Origin: JACKJP01 sp050249695
GTDB taxonomy: Bacteria; Pseudomonadota; Alphaproteobacteria; Rhizobiales; Tepidamorphaceae
Direction of reading: 5' to 3'
DNA length: 64,000 nt
Assembly: GCA_050249695.1 (NCBI GenBank)
Contig: JBFWQA010000001.1
Coordinates: 186,001 to 250,000 of the forward strand
The notes under the pieces were generated by a model. That model made no database searches. It saw nothing but the letters and a program-made list of their open reading frames with translations, and was not told the origin of the DNA. The position numbers and the translations under genes were made by a program. Below are positions 60,176 through 64,000 of the stretch, in pieces. Positions within the stretch are counted from its first letter, which is position 1; every line of letters starts with the position of its first letter.

Positions 60176-61321
60176 TCAGACGAATTCGCGACCGATCAGC
60201 GCGCGCGCGATGATCATCTTCTGGATCTGCGGCGCGCCGTCGGCGATCAGTTGGCCGGCGACGTCGCGCAGACGCTGTTCCACCGGGTAGTCCTTGGTGT
60301 AGCCGTAGTGGCCATGCAGGACCATGCAGTCCTGGATGGCGCCGACGCACATTTCCGGCACCGCCCATTTGCACATCGCCGCCTCCTTGTTGTGCGGCAG
60401 GTCGTTGTCGCGCAGCCAGAGCGTGCGCAGGCACAGCCAGCGCGCCATCTCCATTCTCGTGGACCATTCCGCGATCGGAAAAGACACGCCCTGGTTCTTC
60501 GAGATCGGCTGGCCGAAGGCGGTGCGCTGCTTCACATAGCCGATCGTTTCCTCGACCGTCTGCTGCGCCGCGCCGAGACACATCAGGCCGATCAGCGCGC
60601 GGGTGTATTCGAAAGTCTGCATCACGCGGGAAAAGGCCCCGTTCTCGGGGCCGATCAGGTTTTCTGCCGGCACCTCCACATCCTCGAGAAACATCGAGCC
60701 GCGCACGATGCCGCGCGCGCCCATGTCGGAATAGGGGTGGCGCGTGATGCCCGGAGAATCGAAGGGCACAAGGAAGGCGGAGACGCCCTTGGCGCCCGCT
60801 TCGGGATCGGTCTTGGCGAAGACGATACCGGCACTGCCGACCATCAGCAGCGTGATGGCCGATTTCTCGCCGTTGAGAATGTATTTGTCGCCCTTGCGGA
60901 CCGCGCGCGTTCTGATCGCGGCCGCATCGGATCCGCAATGCGGCTCGGTGAGGCAGACGCAGACGACCTTGTCGCCGCTGGCCATCGGCGCCAGCCATGC
61001 CCTCTTGATGCCTTCCGACGCATGCTTGCCGAGAAGATCGCCGGCAAAGCAGGAATTGAGGATCCCGTAGCAGCAATTGAAGTCGCCGCGCGCCGCCTGT
61101 TCGATCGCAAGCCCGGCGGTCACGCAATCGAATTCCTGCCCGCCATGGGATTCCGGTACCCTGAGGCCGAGCAGGCCGATCGCGCCCATCTTGCCCCACT
61201 GTTCACGGGGAAACTCGTCCCGCCGGTCCCAGTAGGCGTATTTGGGCAGCAGCTCATTGTCGGCGAACGCGCGGATTGAATCGGCGACCATCTGCTGTTC
61301 GTCAGAAAGGGCAAAATCCAT
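60176..61321 (-). CDS. Acyl-CoA dehydrogenase with Asp at the catalytic-base position
   Basis: 381-aa ACAD. VCVCLTEPHCGSDAAA, LNGEKSAITLLMVG and VLHGHYGYTKDYPVEQ are present. The MCAD Glu position reads ADGAPQIQK (Asp), as in the paralog at 15699. Start ATG 61321 follows GGAGGAAACG; an upstream in-frame ATG at 61366 is rejected. Divergent from the synthetase at 61555 with site H between. Like 15699, a candidate for an alicyclic acyl-CoA dehydrogenase. Confidence 0.88.
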   Translation of the reverse strand: MDFALSDEQQMVADSIRAFADNELLPKYAYWDRRDEFPREQWGKMGAIGLLGLRVPESHGGQEFDCVTAGLAIEQAARGDFNCCYGILNSCFAGDLLGKHASEGIKRAWLAPMASGDKVVCVCLTEPHCGSDAAAIRTRAVRKGDKYILNGEKSAITLLMVGSAGIVFAKTDPEAGAKGVSAFLVPFDSPGITRHPYSDMGARGIVRGSMFLEDVEVPAENLIGPENGAFSRVMQTFEYTRALIGLMCLGAAQQTVEETIGYVKQRTAFGQPISKNQGVSFPIAEWSTRMEMARWLCLRTLWLRDNDLPHNKEAAMCKWAVPEMCVGAIQDCMVLHGHYGYTKDYPVEQRLRDVAGQLIADGAPQIQKMIIARALIGREFV

Positions 61322-61486
61322 GAAGGCGTTTCCTCCGAAATCGGATGAGGCAGGCTCATTTCGCAAATCGTTGCAGATTAGGCGCTATTTATCTTGTGCT
61401 GAATGCGCTTTCAACCGACGGCTTTCGGTGAATCCGGTCTGCTGCAGCTGCGACTTGATCGGGGCTCATTTTCGGCGTTAAAAGTC

Positions 61487-61500
61487 GTGCACTAGTGTAT
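61487..61500. promoter_or_regulatory. Operator-like palindrome, site H
   Basis: GTGCACTAGTGTAT, 10 of 14 to the shared consensus, strikingly close to site B. It lies 55 bp before the synthetase ATG and 166 bp before the divergent ACAD. Confidence 0.5.
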
Positions 61501-61554
61501 CAAGTGCCCACAGAGAAACCGCGACCGGCGGACGGGGGTGTGAGGAAATGGAAA

Positions 61555-63198
61555 ATGCTCGATCAGCAGAATCACCGCCACCGCCGCGTGACCGAATCCT
61601 ACTGGCCCGCCGACACGTCGCGTCCGCTTCTCGACTGGACGCTCGGCGAAGCGTTGCGGCAAGCCGCCGTGGCCGTGCCGGATCGGCTGGCGCTGGTGGA
61701 GGGCCTCAAGGGCGATGCGCCCTATCGCCGGTGGACCTATGCCGAACACTATGCCGAATCCCGTCGAGTGGCGGCGGCGCTGCTGACCCGGTTCAAGCCG
61801 GGCGAACGCGTGGCCTTCTGGGCCCATAACGTCCCTGAATGGCAGTTGATGCTCTATGGCTGCGCCATGGCGGGGATCGTTCTGGTCACGGTCAACCCGG
61901 CCTACAAGGCGCGAGAGCTCGAATATGTCCTCGGCAAGTCCCGCGCGGCCGGCCTGTTCGTCATGGACAGCTATCGTGGCTATGACTGCCTGAAGGCGGT
62001 GGGCGAGGTGCGCACGCGGCTGCCCGACCTGCGTGAAGTCTGCCGCGTCTCCGATTTCGCCGAATTCGTGTCGGCCGCGCCCGAAGAGTTCGATCTGCCC
62101 GAGATCGGCCAACTCGATCCCTGCGTCATCATGTTCACCTCGGGCACGACGGGCGCGCAGAAGGGCGTGATCTTTCACCACCGCGGTATCGTCAACATGG
62201 CGCTCTTCACCCAGGAGCAGGGCGGGCTGCGGGAAGGCGGCGTCTTCGTCAATCCGATGCCGATGTTCCATATCGGGGCGCTCGGCCATGCCGGCGTCGG
62301 CGCGGTCGTGCGCAGGGCCACGCATGTCCTGCAGGCCGAATGGGATCCGGAGCTCTACATGTCGCTGGTCGAGCGGGAAGGGGGTACCTATTCGCTTCTC
62401 GTACCGACCATGATCGAGGCTGTTCTGGCCAGTCCCCGCCGCCGCGATTACGACCTGTCCACGCTGAAGAACCTCGTGTCGGGCGCGGCCGTGGTCGAGG
62501 CCCATCTCATCCGCCGGACCTTGAAGGAACTCGGCAGCGAGATCGTCAATATCTTCGGCCAGACGGAGATGCAGGGAGTCGCGATTGCCGTCCATCTGGA
62601 CGACAGTATCGAGGACAAGTCGGAAACGATCGGTCAGGCCCTGCCGCATGCGGAGGTTAAGATCGCCGACCCGGTGACGGGTGCGGTGCTCCCTCTGGGG
62701 GAGCAGGGCGAGATCTGCGTGCGCGGCTATCAGACGATGATCGGCTACTTCGACATGCCCGAGGAGACGGCCAAGACACTGGGCGCGGACGGCTGGCTGC
62801 GCTCCGGCGACCTCGGTTCGATGGACGAGAGGGGCTTCGTCAAGATCACGGGCCGCATCAAGGACATGATCATCCGGGGCGGCGAGAATATCTATCCGCG
62901 CGAGATCGAGAACCTGCTGATCGAGCACCCCAAGATCGCCAATGTCGCCGTCGTCGGCGTCCCCGATCCGCGGTGGGGCGAGCAGGTGGGGGCGGTGATT
63001 ATGCCCAAGTCGATGCACGACATCCCCGACCCGCAGGAACTGCACCGCTTCTGCCGCGAGGCGCTTGCGCACTACAAGACGCCGCGCCTCTGGTACTTCG
63101 TGGAAGATATGCCGTGGACGGAGACCGGCAAGCTGCAGAAGTTCAAGCTGATCAACGCAATCAAGAGCGGCGAGATGACGCCGGCCGCGCAGACCTGA
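61555..63198 (+). CDS. AMP-binding acyl-CoA synthetase (FadD-like)
   Basis: 547-aa CoA ligase. FTSGTTGAQKGVIFHHRG is the P-loop, FGQTEMQGVAIAVH the A5 motif, RSGDLGSMDERGFVKITGR the hinge, IRGGENIYPREIE the linker, and PWTETGKLQKF holds the catalytic Lys. Start ATG 61555 with GAGGA at 61541-61545; a GTG at 61495 would place the N-terminus inside operator site H. Medium/long-chain or aryl-alkyl acids are possible. Converges on the TetR gene (16 bp). Confidence 0.88.
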   Translation: MLDQQNHRHRRVTESYWPADTSRPLLDWTLGEALRQAAVAVPDRLALVEGLKGDAPYRRWTYAEHYAESRRVAAALLTRFKPGERVAFWAHNVPEWQLMLYGCAMAGIVLVTVNPAYKARELEYVLGKSRAAGLFVMDSYRGYDCLKAVGEVRTRLPDLREVCRVSDFAEFVSAAPEEFDLPEIGQLDPCVIMFTSGTTGAQKGVIFHHRGIVNMALFTQEQGGLREGGVFVNPMPMFHIGALGHAGVGAVVRRATHVLQAEWDPELYMSLVEREGGTYSLLVPTMIEAVLASPRRRDYDLSTLKNLVSGAAVVEAHLIRRTLKELGSEIVNIFGQTEMQGVAIAVHLDDSIEDKSETIGQALPHAEVKIADPVTGAVLPLGEQGEICVRGYQTMIGYFDMPEETAKTLGADGWLRSGDLGSMDERGFVKITGRIKDMIIRGGENIYPREIENLLIEHPKIANVAVVGVPDPRWGEQVGAVIMPKSMHDIPDPQELHRFCREALAHYKTPRLWYFVEDMPWTETGKLQKFKLINAIKSGEMTPAAQT

Positions 63199-63214
63199 GG
63201 CCGCCGCGGGCGGC

Positions 63215-63922
63215 TCAGCGCTTCCCGCTCCCCTTGCTCTCCAGGATGGCGGCGACTTTTTCCAGCCGTTCGACGACGCCTTCAAGGTCGCCTTTGTCCA
63301 CATCGCTCACGGTTGCCATGCCGCGATAGACGACATTGGCGATGCCGTCGGCGACGGCGTCGATATCGAAGTCGCCTTCGCCGCGCAGGAAGCTCCATGT
63401 CCGGTGTTCGATACAGCCGAAAATCATGTCGCGCAGTATCGGCACCGAGACATCGCCGCGAAATTCGCCCCGATCGATGGCCTGCGCGCAGAGCAGGGAA
63501 ATCTCCGCGGTCAACCGCTTGTTGAGCTCGAAGGAGCGCGAATGGCGATAGGCGGGGTTCTGGCGAACCTCCAGCAGCATGAAGCGGCTCAGTGCCGGTT
63601 GGCAGCGTATGCTCATCAGCGCGCGCCAGACGAGATAGCGCAGGCGCTCGCGCGTGCCGTGGATGCGCGGAAGCTCGGTATCGCTCTCCAGCACCTCCTC
63701 AAACCAAGCATCCGCCACCTTCGTCATCAGGTCGCGTTTGCTTTCGAAGTACCTGTACAGCGTGCCTTCGACCACGCCGACGCGTTCGGCGATCTCGGAC
63801 ATGAGCGTGTTTTCATATCCCTTTTCCGCAATCACCTGCCGCGCGGCGGCCATGATGTCGCTGATGCGCTGCTCCTGCGGCAGGCGTACGGTGCTCTTCC
63901 TGCGCGTTGTGGTCGCTGCCAT
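63215..63922 (-). CDS. TetR-family transcriptional regulator
   Basis: 235-aa TetR protein. DNA-binding domain at residues 19-65: IMAAARQVIAEKGYENTLMS then IAERVGVVEGTLYRYFESKR. The ligand domain is all-helical and contains LLEVRQNPAYRHSRSFELN. TetR repressors of acyl-CoA pathways often bind acyl-CoA and recognise 14-16-bp palindromes, so this is a leading candidate for GTACGCTAGCGTAC. No copy of that site lies in the 78 bases visible upstream, so self-regulation through it is not shown. Confidence 0.9.
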   Translation of the reverse strand: MAATTTRRKSTVRLPQEQRISDIMAAARQVIAEKGYENTLMSEIAERVGVVEGTLYRYFESKRDLMTKVADAWFEEVLESDTELPRIHGTRERLRYLVWRALMSIRCQPALSRFMLLEVRQNPAYRHSRSFELNKRLTAEISLLCAQAIDRGEFRGDVSVPILRDMIFGCIEHRTWSFLRGEGDFDIDAVADGIANVVYRGMATVSDVDKGDLEGVVERLEKVAAILESKGSGKR

Positions 63923-64000
63923 GCCGAAATCCCCCTGTCTCTGCGGCCCCCGAGCCGAGGTGGAGCGCAGTCTTGCAGACGGCGCGGCGAAAGGCCAGAG

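Noticed and set aside
61492..63303. A 603-codon minus-strand open frame, and similar long ones at 50838-52253, 34287-35531, 22460-23521 and 23680-24921
   Set aside because: All are exact antisense to well-supported CoA ligase, ACAD or DctP genes and show no recognisable domain.
1..64000. Mobile elements, CRISPR arrays, tRNA or rRNA genes
   Set aside because: I saw no transposase or integrase, no spaced short repeats, no tRNA-like cloverleaf and no rRNA sequence. The only long repeat is the DctP duplication.

Overview
This 64 kb window is a GC-rich, tightly packed bacterial catabolic region. Nearly every gene handles an acyl-CoA or imports an organic acid. I count seven AMP-binding acyl-CoA synthetases (one cut by the left edge), seven acyl-CoA dehydrogenases (ACADs), six SDRs, five crotonase-fold enzymes, two MaoC hydratases, three CoA-transferase-type enzymes, two TRAP permease pairs and four TRAP binding proteins. 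There is no rRNA, tRNA, CRISPR array, transposase or replication origin that I can see. Codon use, TRAP transporters, the mmsA/mmsB module and the resemblance of two genes to Rhodopseudomonas BadH and BadI suggest an alphaproteobacterium, probably Hyphomicrobiales-like. That placement is inference.

Layout. 1-9.5 kb: synthetase (partial), zinc-less MDR oxidoreductase, TRAP QM pair divergent from its binding protein, class III CoA-transferase, nitronate monooxygenase-like protein, LCAD-type ACAD and a tyrosine-phosphatase-like protein. 9.5-12.2 kb: MarR regulator divergent from a BKACE (beta-keto acid cleavage) gene and a 2,4-dienoyl-CoA reductase. 12.2-19.8 kb (minus): ACAD, acetyl-CoA hydrolase/transferase, BadI-type ring hydrolase, second ACAD, TRAP QM pair and CoA-transferase. 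20-26.1 kb (plus): crotonase, synthetase and three TRAP binding proteins without a permease, two of them a recent tandem duplication. 26.2-30.1 kb (minus): BadH-type dehydrogenase, thioesterase, APH-family kinase, small partner protein and a CrtC/AttH-like protein. 30.3-37.3 kb (plus): seven-gene operon with an HMG-CoA-synthase-fold/OB fusion, thiolase, MaoC, CitE-like lyase, ACAD, SDR and MaoC hydratase 2. 37.3-38.7 kb (minus): FadJ-like protein lacking its NAD domain. 38.9-44.3 kb: valine/isobutyryl-CoA operon ending in mmsB and mmsA. 44.4-50 kb: AlkK-like synthetase, two VOC proteins, two SDRs and an MDR protein. 50.2-60.2 kb: cyclohexanecarboxylate-CoA-ligase-like gene, ACAD + APH kinase + nitroreductase, SDR and two unusual tandem synthetases. 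60.2-64 kb: ACAD, synthetase and TetR regulator; the last 78 bases hold no gene I can see.

How it fits together. A TRAP-imported carboxylic acid would be activated by a CoA ligase or CoA-transferase and dehydrogenated. It would then be hydrated, oxidised by the BadH homolog and ring-opened by the BadI homolog to a pimelyl-CoA-type product. Beta-oxidation, a MaoC/CitE lyase step, BKACE, thiolase and the isobutyryl-CoA branch would finish it. This resembles cyclohexanecarboxylate degradation extended for substituted rings (naphthenic or monoterpenoid acids); the actual substrate is unknown.

The most novel signal is regulatory. Nine intergenic sites, dispersed from 7.4 to 61.5 kb, match one imperfect palindrome, GTACGCTAGCGTAC, at 9 to 12 of 14 positions, and a tenth weaker site lies upstream of the BKACE gene. 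They sit upstream of the BadH, BadI, ligase, ACAD, HMGS-fold and valine operons and suggest that one repressor controls the whole island.
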